A DNA stretch of 64,000 bases, taken from the NCBI RefSeq assembly GCF_030269605.1, contig NZ_BSTQ01000007.1, forward strand, positions 62,001 to 126,000. Reading direction: 5' to 3'. The translations under genes and the position numbers were made by a program. Every line of letters begins with the position of its first letter. Within the stretch, counting starts at the first letter, position 1. The notes beneath the pieces are model-generated. The model did not search any database. It was given only the letters and a program-made list of their open reading frames with translations, and had not been told where the DNA came from. Below are positions 53,138 to 63,400 of the stretch, one piece after another. The stretch comes from Lentzea sp. NBRC 105346. Lineage in GTDB: Bacteria; Actinomycetota; Actinomycetes; Mycobacteriales; Pseudonocardiaceae.

Positions 53138-53973
53138 AGCACGTCCTCCCCACGCCGGCCGCGCAACACCAGCACGAGCACCACGAGGAGCAGCAGGAGC
53201 ACCGCCATCGCAGACCCCAGCGGCCAGTTGTTGCCGCCGCGGAACTGGTCGTCGATCACCGACCCGAACGTCGACTGGTTCACGCCACCGAGCAGCCGGG
53301 GCGTCACGAAGTCACCGGCCGACGGCACCAGGACCAGCAGCGACCCTGCCAGCACACCGGAGAACACGCCGGGCAGCACCACGCGGAAGAACGTCGAGGT
53401 CCGCCCGTGTCCGAGGTCGAACGAGGCCTCGACCAGCCGGTGGTCGAACCGCTCGCACGCCACGTACAGCGGCAGCACCATGAACGGCAGGAACCCGTAG
53501 GTCAGCCCGAGCACCACGGCGCCGTGCGTCAGCAGGAACCCGCCGGACCGCCCCAGCCCGATGCTCGACAGCGCCTGGTTGATCAGGCCGTCACCGTCGA
53601 GCAGCGCCTTCCACGCGTAGATCCGCGCCAGGTACGACGACCAGAACGGGATCAGCACCGCCACCAGCAGCACGTTCCGGTACCGCCCGCCGTGCCGCGC
53701 GATGAACCACGCCAGCGGAAACCCGAGCACCAGGCACAGCAGGGTCGTCGCGAACGCGTAGGCCAGCGTCCGCCCGAAGATCGGCAGGAACGCCGGGTCC
53801 AGCGCCGTCAGGTACGCCTGCGTCGTCCACGGCAGCACGGCCCGCGCGACCCCGGTGTCGCGCGTCGCGAAGCTGAACTGCACGACCAGCGCCAGCGGCG
53901 CGATCAGGAAGATCCCGAGCCAGACGCCGGTCGGCAGCAGCAGCGCGTTGGCCCGCAGGAACCGCGAGCGCAT
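53134..53973 (-). CDS. potB: Spermidine/putrescine ABC permease (PotB-like)
   Basis: 279 residues from ATG 53973, whose bases overlap the potD stop (ATGA). Six membrane segments and EAA loop VEASFDLGHGRTSTFFRVVLP. It pairs with PotC to form the membrane channel for polyamines or related cations. Confidence 0.9.
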   Translation of the reverse strand: MRSRFLRANALLLPTGVWLGIFLIAPLALVVQFSFATRDTGVARAVLPWTTQAYLTALDPAFLPIFGRTLAYAFATTLLCLVLGFPLAWFIARHGGRYRNVLLVAVLIPFWSSYLARIYAWKALLDGDGLINQALSSIGLGRSGGFLLTHGAVVLGLTYGFLPFMVLPLYVACERFDHRLVEASFDLGHGRTSTFFRVVLPGVFSGVLAGSLLVLVPSAGDFVTPRLLGGVNQSTFGSVIDDQFRGGNNWPLGSAMAVLLLLLVVLVLVLRGRRGEDVL

Positions 53974-55105
53974 CAGCCGGTCTTGACGCGTGTCCACGCG
54001 TCGGCGTACTTCGCCTCGACGTCACCGCCGAGATCCTTAGTGAACGGCAGCTTCTTCAGCCGGTCCTCGGAGGGGTAGACCAGCGGATCGTTCAGCAGAT
54101 CCTTGTCGATCAACGGCTTCGCGGCCGCGTTCGGGCTGCCGTATCGGACCGCGTTGGACAGCGCCGCGCCGACCTCGGCCCCGAGGATGTAGTCGATGAA
54201 CTTGTGCGCGTTCTCGGCGTGCGGGGCGTCCTTCGGGATGCACAGCACGTCCACATAGGACATACCACCCTCCGCCGGGATCGCGTAGCCCACGTCGGGG
54301 TTGGCCGCGCGCGCCTGGAACGCGTCACCGGAGTACGACTGCGCGAGCAGCACCTGGCCGGAGGTGAGCGGCTCGATCACGTCGGACGTGATCTGCCCGA
54401 TCTTCTTCTTCAACGACAGCAGGTAGTCCGCGGCGTCACCGATCTGCTTGGCGTCCGTGGTGTTCGGGTCGTGGCCGAGCTTCAGCAGGCCCAGCCCGAG
54501 CGCGTCGCGCGCCTCGTCCAGGATCGTCGACCGCTTCTCGGCGTTCGGCAGGTCGTAGGCGGAGAACCCGGTCACGTCCCCGCCGATCCCCGACTTCACG
54601 TACGCGAGCCCGGTCGTGCCCCAAGCCCACGGCACCGAGTACTTGTTGCCCTGGTCGTAGTCGGCGTCGACGAACCGCTGCTCGAGGTTCTTCAGGTTCG
54701 GGATGAGGTCGTGGTCCAGCGGCTGCACGAGCCCGGCCTTCAGGAACCGGCGGAGGAAGTTGTCGCTCGGCACCACCAGGTCGTACCCGGCCGCACCCGA
54801 CGTGATCTTCGCCTCCATCTCGTCGTTCGAGCTGAAGTTGTCGTAGGTGACCTCGATGCCGGACACGTTCTTGAAGCCCGGCAACGTGTCCTTGGCGATG
54901 TAGTCGGTCCAGTTGTAGAAGTTGAGCTTGGGCTCGTTCTTCACGTTGCTCGCTTTGACGGAACCCGACGTGCCGCCGGTTCCGCTCGGGGCGTTGCCGA
55001 CGCCGCACGCGGCGAGCGCGAAGAACGTCATGCTGCCGAGCATCGCGCGGCGGGTGACCCGCGGGCTCTCGGTGTCCCACATGCGGGCGATACGGATCTT
55101 CTCGG

Positions 55106-55109
<4 letters not shown>
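53973..55109 (-). CDS. potD: Polyamine-binding lipoprotein (PotD-like)
   Basis: 378 residues. The N-terminus has a twin-arginine-like VTRRAML followed by a hydrophobic stretch and lipobox LAAC, so it is a lipoprotein possibly exported by Tat. The mature part is a type 2 periplasmic-binding fold with LNFYNWTDYIAKDTLPGF and YDLVVPSDNFLRR, typical of PotD/PotF, and aromatic/acidic residues for polyamine binding. ATG 55109 overlaps the potA stop. Confidence 0.92.
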
Positions 55110-56233
<1,124 letters not shown>

Positions 56234-56388
56234 TCCAGGCGCCTTAGAGATCGGATGTGTGTGGCCGCGGATGAATGTAGACGAGCAACGACCTCACTGG
56301 TAAGTCGCACGCGCGCGACCTCACACCGTCGGGTTCACGATCGTGTGCGACGATGACGCCGGTAACCCGATGAGCAGTGGAGGGAACT

Positions 56389-56646
56389 GTGTCTTCGTCT
56401 TCGGAGCTGGACAAGCGTCCGGCCGTCGACCCCCACGAGGAGCCGTCGCACGAGTGGGGCTGGCACGGGACGTTCCCCAAGGCCACCCGCATCGCCGGCT
56501 GGTTCACCGCCATCGCCATGTTCGCCATGCTGATCGGCAACCACCACGGGTTCACCGAGGACCTGTGGCTGATCGGCACCGGCATCGGGCTCGTCGCGTT
56601 CCTGATCTGGGACCAGGTCCGCGGCCGCACCTCTTGGCGCCGCTAG
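56389..56646 (+). CDS. DUF2631 membrane protein
   Basis: 85 residues from GTG 56389 (AGGGA 6 bases upstream). HEWGWHGTFPKATRIAGWF followed by two helices (TAIAMFAMLIGNHHG and WLIGTGIGLVAFLIWD) is the DUF2631 pattern, restricted to actinobacteria. Function unknown. Its stop is 3 bases from the convergent kinase gene stop. Confidence 0.88.
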   Translation: MSSSSELDKRPAVDPHEEPSHEWGWHGTFPKATRIAGWFTAIAMFAMLIGNHHGFTEDLWLIGTGIGLVAFLIWDQVRGRTSWRR

Positions 56647-56649
56647 CCG

Positions 56650-58182
56650 CTAGCGCACCACCCAGCCGAACGGGAACTCGGTCTGGTACCCCTCGCAGCC
56701 GGCCACCGAGTCGAAGTGGTGCGCGCCCATGTTGCACCGGTACAGCACCATTGACGGCACGCCGGCCGGCTCCGATGTGAACACGTAGCCGAGCGGGCCG
56801 CCGCCGTACGGCGTCTGCCCCTCGCAGTCGGCCGCCGCCGAGGTCATCCGGTCCTCGGAGTTGTTGATGCGGCACGAGTACAGCGGCTTGGTGCCGGGCT
56901 CGGGGTTGGCCAGGAGCATCCCGAGCCCACCGGTGTTCTCCACCGTGAACCCGTCCGGCACCGCGATCCGTGACGTGCCGCTGTAGTGCCACCCGTTGCC
57001 GTTGCGGTACCGCGAGAACGGCAGCGTCTGCAACGCCGGCTTGGGCTTGGTGGTCGTCGGCGCCGGGGCGTTCGACTGCTGTTGCGTCGGCTTCGGCCCG
57101 GTCGAGGCGCTGGACGAGGGCGCCGCACTGCTCGACGACGACGAAGCGGCCGACGACACCGAAGTGCTCGCCGGAGCGCTCGACTCACCCGCGGACGATG
57201 AGGTGGCCGCACCTGCCTGCGCCGCCGCCGAACCGGGCTCACTGGCAGGCTTGATCAGGAAGACCCCGGCGAGCCCGATCACGACCACCGCGGCGACCGC
57301 GCCGGCGATGACACCGATCTTCTTCCGGGACTTCGGCGGCTCCGAGGTCGCCACCACCGACGTGACGGGCTCGATGTACACGGTCGCGGGCTCGACCCGG
57401 CGCGTGCCATCCGTCAGGTGCTCGCGCAGCTGCTGAGCGGTCAGCCGCTGGTCCGGGCTCTGCGCGAGCAGACCCATGATCACCGAGGCGAAGGACCCGC
57501 CGGTCCGCGACAGCGCCGGACGTTCGTACATGATCGCGTGCATGGTGGCCGCGGTCGTCTCGCGCGTGAACGGCGAACGCCCCTCCACGGCGTGGAACAT
57601 CGTCGCGCCGAGCGCCCAGAGGTCGCTCGCGGGCGCGGGTGCGTCGCCGGAGAAGAGCTCCGGGGCCATGTAGCCGGGCGAGCCCATGATGCCGCCCGTG
57701 GCGGTGAGCGACGGGTCGTCCATGGCGCGGGCGATGCCGAAGTCGGCGAGCTTCACCCGACCGTCCGGCAGCACCATGATGTTGCTCGGCTTGACGTCGC
57801 GGTGCACGATCCCCGCCGCGTGCGCGGCCTCCAGCGCGTTGAGCACCTGCAGCCCGATGTCGCGCACGCGGTCCTCGGACAACGCGCCCTCGCGGGCCAT
57901 CACGTCGGCCAGCGTCGGCGCCTCGACCAGTTCCATCACGAGGTACGTGACGCCGTCCTCGACCAGCACGTCGTGGATGCCGACGACGTTCGGGCTGTTG
58001 AGCCGGCCCGCGGTGCGCGCCTCGCGCAGCACGCGTTCGATGTCGGTGCGCGACGAGGTGCGCAGCTCTTTCAACGCGACCTGCCGGCCGATCACGCGGT
58101 CCTCGGCGAGCCAGACGACCCCCATGCCGCCGCGGCCGAGCTCACGGATCTTCGCGTACCTGCCAGCCACCAGTTCCCCCAC
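56650..58182 (-). CDS. Ser/Thr protein kinase with exported DUF5648-like domain
   Basis: 510 residues from GTG 58182. Kinase domain 8-265: LGRGGMGVV (glycine loop), VALKEL (Lys), HRDVKPSNI (catalytic loop), ADFGIARAM (metal Asp). A membrane helix (about 308-328), a Ser/Ala-rich linker of roughly 70 residues, and an outside domain of about 140 residues with repeated PLYSCRINNSEDRM and LYRCNMGAHHFDSVAGCEG units resembling DUF5648. Unlike PknB it has no PASTA repeats, so it senses something other than muropeptides. Confidence 0.92.
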   Translation of the reverse strand: MGELVAGRYAKIRELGRGGMGVVWLAEDRVIGRQVALKELRTSSRTDIERVLREARTAGRLNSPNVVGIHDVLVEDGVTYLVMELVEAPTLADVMAREGALSEDRVRDIGLQVLNALEAAHAAGIVHRDVKPSNIMVLPDGRVKLADFGIARAMDDPSLTATGGIMGSPGYMAPELFSGDAPAPASDLWALGATMFHAVEGRSPFTRETTAATMHAIMYERPALSRTGGSFASVIMGLLAQSPDQRLTAQQLREHLTDGTRRVEPATVYIEPVTSVVATSEPPKSRKKIGVIAGAVAAVVVIGLAGVFLIKPASEPGSAAAQAGAATSSSAGESSAPASTSVSSAASSSSSSAAPSSSASTGPKPTQQQSNAPAPTTTKPKPALQTLPFSRYRNGNGWHYSGTSRIAVPDGFTVENTGGLGMLLANPEPGTKPLYSCRINNSEDRMTSAAADCEGQTPYGGGPLGYVFTSEPAGVPSMVLYRCNMGAHHFDSVAGCEGYQTEFPFGWVVR

Positions 58183-58231
58183 GGCGCGGCATGCTATCTG
58201 GCGGCGGGACCGCGAATTTTTCCTGTCCCGT

Positions 58232-58246
58232 TGTGTCAGTGACACA
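58232..58246. promoter_or_regulatory. Perfect palindrome TGTGTCA-G-TGACACA
   Basis: 15-bp odd palindrome in the 139-base gap between the divergent kinase and secreted-protein genes, 50 bases from the kinase start and 76 from the other. A good operator candidate; the rest of the gap shows nothing definite. Confidence 0.45.
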
Positions 58247-58321
58247 CTGCGACGAGATCGCTACGGTAGGCATTGGTCTAGACCGCTCCCTGCACGAAAC
58301 GTGATTCAAGGCGGTCTCGTC

Positions 58322-59170
58322 ATGTCCATAACTGCATTTCTCGCGGCCTTGTCCCTGGTAGCTCCATCCCTGGTCGCGCCATCGCCGATCATCGACAATC
58401 TGCCGGACCAGTTCCGCGTCCCGTCCCCGTCCGACGTGTCGGTCCGTTCGGTGGTGTGCGACGGCGACGGCGTGAGCGGCAAACGGGTCCAGGCCATCTA
58501 TGTGCGCGGCGACCAGTCGCCTGACCGCTACGCGCAGCTGGTGGCCAAGTTCCAGGGCTTCGCCGACCAGATCGACAACACGTTCGTTGAGGCCGCGGGA
58601 CGGCTGGGCGGCGGTGTGCGGCACGTCCGGTTCGTCACCACGCCCGGCTGCCGCGCGAAGGTGGACAACGTTGTCATCCCCCAGTCGGCGATGAACAATC
58701 CGCAGGCGGTGGCCAACCAGCTGGCTGCGCGCGGCTACAACCGCAACGACCGGAAGTACCTGTTCTGGCACGACTCCGGCGGCTGCGGCGTGGCCTGGGG
58801 CAGCGGCGGCGACGACCGGCCCGGCGCGGACAACCGGTACAACTTCGGCCCGCACTACGCGGCGGTCGGCACCGGCTGCTGGACGTGGCAGGCGAGCGCG
58901 CACGAGCTGCTGCACACGCTGGGCGCGGTGCGAAGCAGTGCACCGAACGCGTCGAAGTACGGTCACTGCTGGGATGACGAGGACATCATGTGTTACGACG
59001 ACGGTGGCCTCCCCAACCCTCCGGGCCACCTCGTGAAGGTGTGTCCCGGCGCGCCGGAGAACCAGATCGACTGCAAGGGCGACGACTACTTCCACACCAA
59101 TCCAAGGCCCGGCTCGTATTTGGCGACGCATTGGAACGTCGCGCGCTCGCTGTTCCTGATCTCGTCGTAG
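58322..59170 (+). CDS. Secreted HExxH metalloprotease-like protein
   Basis: 282 residues. Signal peptide (residues 1-20, possibly ending at PSPI), then a domain with WQASAHELLHTLGAV, a zinc HExxH motif with a glycine two residues on as in metzincin-like proteins, and six or more cysteines for disulfides (GGCGVAWG, TGCWTW, GHCWDDEDIMCYDDG). Homologs are annotated only as hypothetical; protease activity is inferred. ATG 58322. Ends at a perfect hairpin. Confidence 0.8.
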   Translation: MSITAFLAALSLVAPSLVAPSPIIDNLPDQFRVPSPSDVSVRSVVCDGDGVSGKRVQAIYVRGDQSPDRYAQLVAKFQGFADQIDNTFVEAAGRLGGGVRHVRFVTTPGCRAKVDNVVIPQSAMNNPQAVANQLAARGYNRNDRKYLFWHDSGGCGVAWGSGGDDRPGADNRYNFGPHYAAVGTGCWTWQASAHELLHTLGAVRSSAPNASKYGHCWDDEDIMCYDDGGLPNPPGHLVKVCPGAPENQIDCKGDDYFHTNPRPGSYLATHWNVARSLFLISS

Positions 59171-59176
59171 CCGTGT

Positions 59177-59207
59177 CACCGGCGCGTGGTTCCGCCACGC
59201 GCCGGTG
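59177..59207 (+). terminator. Hairpin terminator after the secreted protein
   Basis: CACCGGCGCGTGG, loop TTCCG, exact complement: a perfect 13-bp stem 7 bases after the stop, without a T-run. Confidence 0.75.
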
Positions 59208-59220
59208 GCAGGATCCGTCC

Positions 59221-59899
59221 GTGCTCACCAACGCCGCCGCGGGCAGTTCGATCGGCAACCGCTACCGGGCCAACTTCGACGTCTTCCACCTGTCGACCGA
59301 CCCGCTGCTAGCCGTCGTCGCCGACGGCATGGGCGACGGACCCGGCAGCACCATGGCCGGCCGCACCGCCGTCGACCTGATGATCTCCTCACCCGACCTG
59401 GCCTCGGCCGTTTCCACGGCACACGCGCGCGCAGCTGCGTTCGGCACGGAACACGGTGTCCTGGCCGGCTGCACGCTGACCGCGCTCGCCGCCCGCCCGG
59501 ACGGCTACTGGGGTGGTGCAGATCGGCGACTCCCGCCTGTACCGCCTGCGGGCCGGCCTGCTCGAGTTGCTGACCGTCGATCACACCATGGCGTGGCTCG
59601 GCGTCGTGCACGGCTGGTTCACGCTCGACTCGCCATCGGCGGCTCGCGCTCGCTACCACCTGACGCGGTACATCGGCCACCCCGCGCACCCGGCGCCGGA
59701 CCTGATGAAGATCTCGCCGCTGCCCGGTGACGTCTACCTGCTGTGCACCGACGGCGTGGCCGAGCAGGTGCCTTATCAGCGGATGGCCGAGATCCTCGGC
59801 GGCTCCGCGCCGGACACGATGGTGTCCGAGCTGCTGGCGGCCGCGGACGCGGCGGGCGGCCACGACAACGCCACCGCCGTAGTGGTGACGTTCGCCTGA
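59221..59899 (+). pseudogene. PP2C-like phosphatase gene broken by a frameshift
   Basis: Two frames together encode a complete small PP2C. The first (GTG 59221 to about 59510) gives VFHLSTDPLLAVVADGMGDGPGS, with the metal-binding Asp pair region, and CTLTALAARPDGYW. The second continues VQIGDSRLYRLRAG to GHDNATAVVVTFA, the C-terminal metal motif. The break lies in a GGGG run at 59510-59513; removing one G restores a single frame of about 226 residues. It may be a true mutation, a sequencing error or slippage. It would naturally antagonise the Ser/Thr kinase nearby. Confidence 0.8.
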
Positions 59900-59912
59900 T
59901 CACTGAGTGCGC

Positions 59913-60344
59913 TTACAACTCGTCGGCATCGCCCCACGGGTTCAGCAAGGTGATGCCCGTATCGACGAAGTCCTTGACGTTGCGGGTGGCCAGGCAGGCC
60001 GCGAAACGGCGGCAGACAGCAGCGATCTGCGCATCGGCCATGCTGATCGGGCAGCCCTGTTCGTCGCGCGCTGCAGCGATTTCGCCGTAGTAGGCAGCTG
60101 CCACACCATCGAACGGCAGGATCTGCCCCTGGAAGTCCTCGGTCAGGAGCTCCGAGATCTTGACCGCGAGTGCGGTCTTGCGCTGGCCGTCCGGCATTCG
60201 CTCAACCCCGTAGGCGAGCTCAGCCGCCGTCACGGCGGTGATGAAGACTTCGTCGGCCGGGTACCGGTCGACCCAGCGAACCACCTCGTCGCTCGGAGCC
60301 TGCCTCATGAGCTCGGAAACGACGTTGGTGTCAAGAACGATCAC
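59913..60344 (-). CDS. vapC: PIN domain toxin (VapC/FitB type)
   Basis: 143 residues. Acidic PIN residues are in LDTNVVSELM (Asp5), TAAELAYG (Glu) and MADAQIAA (Asp), the metal-dependent RNase site. DTNVVSE and the length fit the FitB group. It is coupled to the antitoxin gene (ATGA overlap of 4 bases). Likely cleaves RNA when the antitoxin is degraded. Confidence 0.93.
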   Translation of the reverse strand: MIVLDTNVVSELMRQAPSDEVVRWVDRYPADEVFITAVTAAELAYGVERMPDGQRKTALAVKISELLTEDFQGQILPFDGVAAAYYGEIAAARDEQGCPISMADAQIAAVCRRFAACLATRNVKDFVDTGITLLNPWGDADEL

Positions 60345-60586
60345 TCGGGAAACTCCGCGGCTCGCACCGGTTCGGTGCGCTGGGGCAGAGCGAACGAGAC
60401 GTCATCGGCGTCGGCGAAGCGTTGCCGAACCCTCGTGCCCATACCGGGCCCGGACTCGGACTTGGTCAACACCGCGGCGAGGATCGCCCGTACCTCGGCT
60501 TCCATCGACCGGCCGTGCTCAGCCGCCCGAATCCTGAGCTTTGCCTTCAGACTCTCGTCGAAGTCGCGGATCGTCAGGACCGCCAT
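60341..60586 (-). CDS. vapB: Ribbon-helix-helix antitoxin (FitA/VapB type)
   Basis: 81 residues. The start AVLTIRDFDESLKAKLRIRAAEHGRSMEAEVRAIL is the FitA/Arc ribbon-helix-helix; only its core DESLKAKLRIRAAEHGRSME is needed to recognise it. The C-terminal 35 residues should wrap and inhibit the toxin. It represses the operon through the palindrome just upstream. Confidence 0.93.
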   Translation of the reverse strand: MAVLTIRDFDESLKAKLRIRAAEHGRSMEAEVRAILAAVLTKSESGPGMGTRVRQRFADADDVSFALPQRTEPVRAAEFPE

Positions 60587-60599
60587 GATCCACCTCCGA

Positions 60600-60625
60600 T
60601 GCTGTCATTGCAGTCAATGCTAGCA
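60600..60625. promoter_or_regulatory. Operator of the toxin-antitoxin pair
   Basis: TGCTnnCATTG-CAGT-CAATGnnAGCA, two 11-base half-sites matching at 9 positions each, 14 bases upstream of the antitoxin start. Typical of sites bound by RHH antitoxin dimers. Confidence 0.65.
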
Positions 60626-60649
60626 CCAGCGGCGATCACGCCGGGAACG

Positions 60650-61756
60650 TCAGCCCTCGGCGGCCAGCTGCCCGCAGGCCGCCGCGATCTCCTGCCCACG
60701 GGTGTCCCGCACGGTGCACTCGACACCCTGCTCCCGTACCCGCCGCACGAACTCCCGCTCCACCGGCTTCGGCGACGCATCCCACTTCGACCCCGGAGTC
60801 GGGTTCAGCGGAATCAGGTTCACGTGCACCAACTGCCCAAGGTGCTTGCGCAGCTTCTTCCCGAGCAGATCCGCCCGCCAAGGCTGGTCGTTGATGTCCC
60901 GGATCAGCGCGTACTCGATCGACACCCGCCGCCCGGTCTGATCCGCGTACCCACGCGCCGCCTCCAGCACCTCGGACACGTCCCACCGCGTGTTCACCGG
61001 CACCAACGTGTTGCGCAGCTCGTCGTCCGGCGTGTGCAACGACACCGCCAGCCGCACCTGCAGCTTCTCCTCGGTCAGCTTCCGGATCGCCGGCACCAGC
61101 CCCACGGTCGACACCGTCACGGTCCGCTGCGAGATCCCCAGCCCGTCCGGCGCGGGAGCCGTGATGCGGTGCACCGCCTCGATCACGCGCTTGTAGTTCG
61201 CCAGCGGCTCGCCCATGCCCATGAAGACGATGTTGGACAGCCGACCGGGGCCACCGGGCAGCTCGCCGTCGCGCATCGCGCGGGCGCCCATGCGGACCTG
61301 GTCGACGATCTCGGCGGTCGACAGGTTGCGCTGCAGGCCGCCCTGACCGGTCGCGCAGAACGGGCACGCCATGCCGCAGCCCGCCTGCGACGAGATGCAC
61401 AGCGTCGCGCGGTCCGGGTAGCGCATCAGGACGCTTTCGATCAGCGTGCCGTCGTGGGCGCGCAGCAGCGTCTTCTGGGTCGTGCCCTCGTCGCAGGTCA
61501 CCTTCCGCACGACCGAGAACAGCCCCGGCATCAGGTCCGCGACCAGCTTCTCCCGCGACGCGGCCGGAATGTCCGTCATATCGGTCGGGTCGACGGTCAG
61601 GCGGCTGAAGTAGTGGTTCGACAGCTGCTTGGCGCGGAACGGCTGCTCACCCAGAGCGGCCACCGCCTCGGCGCGTTGCGCGGGCGTGAGGTCGACCAGG
61701 TGGCGCGGCGGCAGGCCGCGCTTGGGCGCGTCGAAGACAAGGGGGAGGGAGGTCAT
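60650..61756 (-). CDS. rlmN: 23S rRNA (adenine-2503 C2) methyltransferase
   Basis: 368 residues, a radical SAM enzyme. [14 protein letters not shown] gives the CxxxCxxC cluster motif, GMGEPLANY the SAM site, and the C-terminal region contains the second catalytic Cys ([10 protein letters not shown]). It methylates A2503 of 23S rRNA and A37 of some tRNAs. It is divergent from the PadR gene with 77 bases between. Confidence 0.95.
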   Translation of the reverse strand: MTSLPLVFDAPKRGLPPRHLVDLTPAQRAEAVAALGEQPFRAKQLSNHYFSRLTVDPTDMTDIPAASREKLVADLMPGLFSVVRKVTCDEGTTQKTLLRAHDGTLIESVLMRYPDRATLCISSQAGCGMACPFCATGQGGLQRNLSTAEIVDQVRMGARAMRDGELPGGPGRLSNIVFMGMGEPLANYKRVIEAVHRITAPAPDGLGISQRTVTVSTVGLVPAIRKLTEEKLQVRLAVSLHTPDDELRNTLVPVNTRWDVSEVLEAARGYADQTGRRVSIEYALIRDINDQPWRADLLGKKLRKHLGQLVHVNLIPLNPTPGSKWDASPKPVEREFVRRVREQGVECTVRDTRGQEIAAACGQLAAEG

Positions 61757-61797
61757 AGCACATCTAGTGTCCCACGAGATCGGCGCGCTATTTACCG

Positions 61798-61826
61798 TTG
61801 CATCTCGATAGTCTCCGATATATCGT
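61798..61826 (+). promoter_or_regulatory. PadR promoter with built-in palindrome
   Basis: TTGCAT (61798-61803), 17 bases, TATCGT (61821-61826). Transcription would begin about at the ATG 61834, so the message is probably leaderless. CGATATATCG (61816-61825) is a perfect palindrome overlapping the -10, a likely autoregulatory PadR site. Confidence 0.6.
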
Positions 61827-61833
61827 TAACGCC

Positions 61834-62412
61834 ATGAGACGACACCTACACGAACACATGCACAGGCACGGTCACCACGAACGCGGCTTCGGCGGTCGCG
61901 AAGGGTTCGGCGGTGGCGGCGGGTTCCGCCGAGGATTCGGCCCTGGTCACGGCCACGGGCACGGTTTTGGAGAAGGTCGCGGCCGGGGCAGGCAGCGGCG
62001 CGGGCAGATGCGCGCGGCTGTCATGCACCTGCTCGCCGAACGACCGATGCACGGCTACGAGATGATCCAGGAGATCGCCCGGCGCACGGACGGCCAGTGG
62101 ACGCCCAGCCCCGGTTCGATCTACCCGACGTTGCAGATGCTGGCCGACGAGGGCATCGTCACGGCGGTCGAGGAGGACGGCAAGAAGCTCTTCACCCTCA
62201 CCGACGCCACGGCGGCCGAAGGGTCCCCGGCACCGTGGGAGGGCATCCAGCTCGACCCGGTGGACGGCGAGCTGCGCACGGCGGTCCGCCTGCTCGGCAG
62301 TGCCATGGAGCAGATCTCCCACGCCGGCACCACCGAGCAGAAGGAACGCGCGATCAAGCTCTACAACGAGCTGCGCCGCAAGCTCTACGCCATCCTCGGC
62401 GAGGAGTCGTAG
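61834..62412 (+). CDS. PadR family regulator with His/Gly-rich N-terminus
   Basis: 192 residues. Residues 1-55 are a low-complexity tail rich in His, Gly, Arg and Phe, then the PadR winged helix (MRAAVMHLLAERPMHGYEMIQEIARR, core MHGYEMIQEIARR; SPGSIYPTLQMLADEGIV) and a C-terminal dimer helix. PadR proteins repress exporters or stress genes and respond to small molecules; the His-rich tail might bind metal or nucleic acid (inference). Leaderless promoter suggested. Confidence 0.9.
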   Translation: MRRHLHEHMHRHGHHERGFGGREGFGGGGGFRRGFGPGHGHGHGFGEGRGRGRQRRGQMRAAVMHLLAERPMHGYEMIQEIARRTDGQWTPSPGSIYPTLQMLADEGIVTAVEEDGKKLFTLTDATAAEGSPAPWEGIQLDPVDGELRTAVRLLGSAMEQISHAGTTEQKERAIKLYNELRRKLYAILGEES

Positions 62413-63390
62413 TCACCAGCGGTCGTGCACGTGCGGCCGGATCAGCTCGTCGTACACGCGCGTGATCTCCGCCGAGTCGACCGGCGCGAGGTCGGCGGCC
62501 GTGGCGTTGGCCCGAGCCTGCTCCACGTTGCGCGCACCCGGAATCACGACCGTCACACCCGGCTGGTCGACGATCCAGCGCAGCGCGAACTGCGCCATCG
62601 TCGCCCCCGCGGGCACCAGGGGACGCAACCGTTCGACCGCCTCCAGGCCGACGTCGTAAGGCACACCGGAGAACGTCTCCCCGACGTCGAACGCCTCGCC
62701 GTTGCGGTTGTAGTTGCGGTGGTCGTCCGCACCGAACGAAGTGTCCTTTGTGTACTTCCCGGACAGCAGGCCGGACGCGAGCGGCACCCGCGCGATGATC
62801 GCGACACCCGCTGACGCCGCCGCGGGCAGCACTTCCTCCAACGGCTTGTGCCGGAACGCGTTCAGGATGATCTGCACGCTCGCCACGTTCGGCCGCGCGA
62901 TCGCGGTCAGCGCTTCCTCGACCCGCTCCACGCTCACGCCGTACGCGGCGATCCGCTTGGCGTCGACCATCTCGTCGAGCACGTCGAACACCGCGTCGGT
63001 GCGGTAGACGGGCGTGGGCGGGCAGTGCAACTGCACCAGGTCGAGGGTGTCCACGCCGAGGTTGCGCCGGCTGCGGTCGTTCCACGCGAGGAAGTTCTCG
63101 CGGCTGTACCCCTCCGGCGTCTGCTCGGGCAGCCGCCGCCCCATCTTCGTCGCCACGAAGATGCCGGGATCGTTGCGTTCCTTGAGGAACCGGCCCACCA
63201 GGGTCTCGCTGCGGCCGTCGCCGTACACGTCCGCGGTGTCGAAGAAGTCGACACCCGTGTCGGCGGCGGCGTGCAGCAACGCGAGCGCGTCGCGTTCGTC
63301 CACCTCGCCCCAGTCGGCGCCGAGCTGCCAGCAGCCCAGCCCCATCACGCCGAAGTCGCGCCCCAGCCTGCCTGCGTTTCGCTTCTCCAC
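62413..63390 (-). CDS. Aldo/keto reductase
   Basis: 325 residues from GTG 63390. TIM-barrel family motifs: FFDTADVYGDGRSE (Asp and Tyr of the catalytic tetrad), VATKMGRR (Lys), LVQLHCPP (His). C-terminal VVIPGARNVEQARAN binds NADPH. Substrate unknown. It ends directly against the PadR stop (convergent). Confidence 0.92.
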   Translation of the reverse strand: MEKRNAGRLGRDFGVMGLGCWQLGADWGEVDERDALALLHAAADTGVDFFDTADVYGDGRSETLVGRFLKERNDPGIFVATKMGRRLPEQTPEGYSRENFLAWNDRSRRNLGVDTLDLVQLHCPPTPVYRTDAVFDVLDEMVDAKRIAAYGVSVERVEEALTAIARPNVASVQIILNAFRHKPLEEVLPAAASAGVAIIARVPLASGLLSGKYTKDTSFGADDHRNYNRNGEAFDVGETFSGVPYDVGLEAVERLRPLVPAGATMAQFALRWIVDQPGVTVVIPGARNVEQARANATAADLAPVDSAEITRVYDELIRPHVHDRW

Positions 63391-63400
63391 GAACGTGAAC

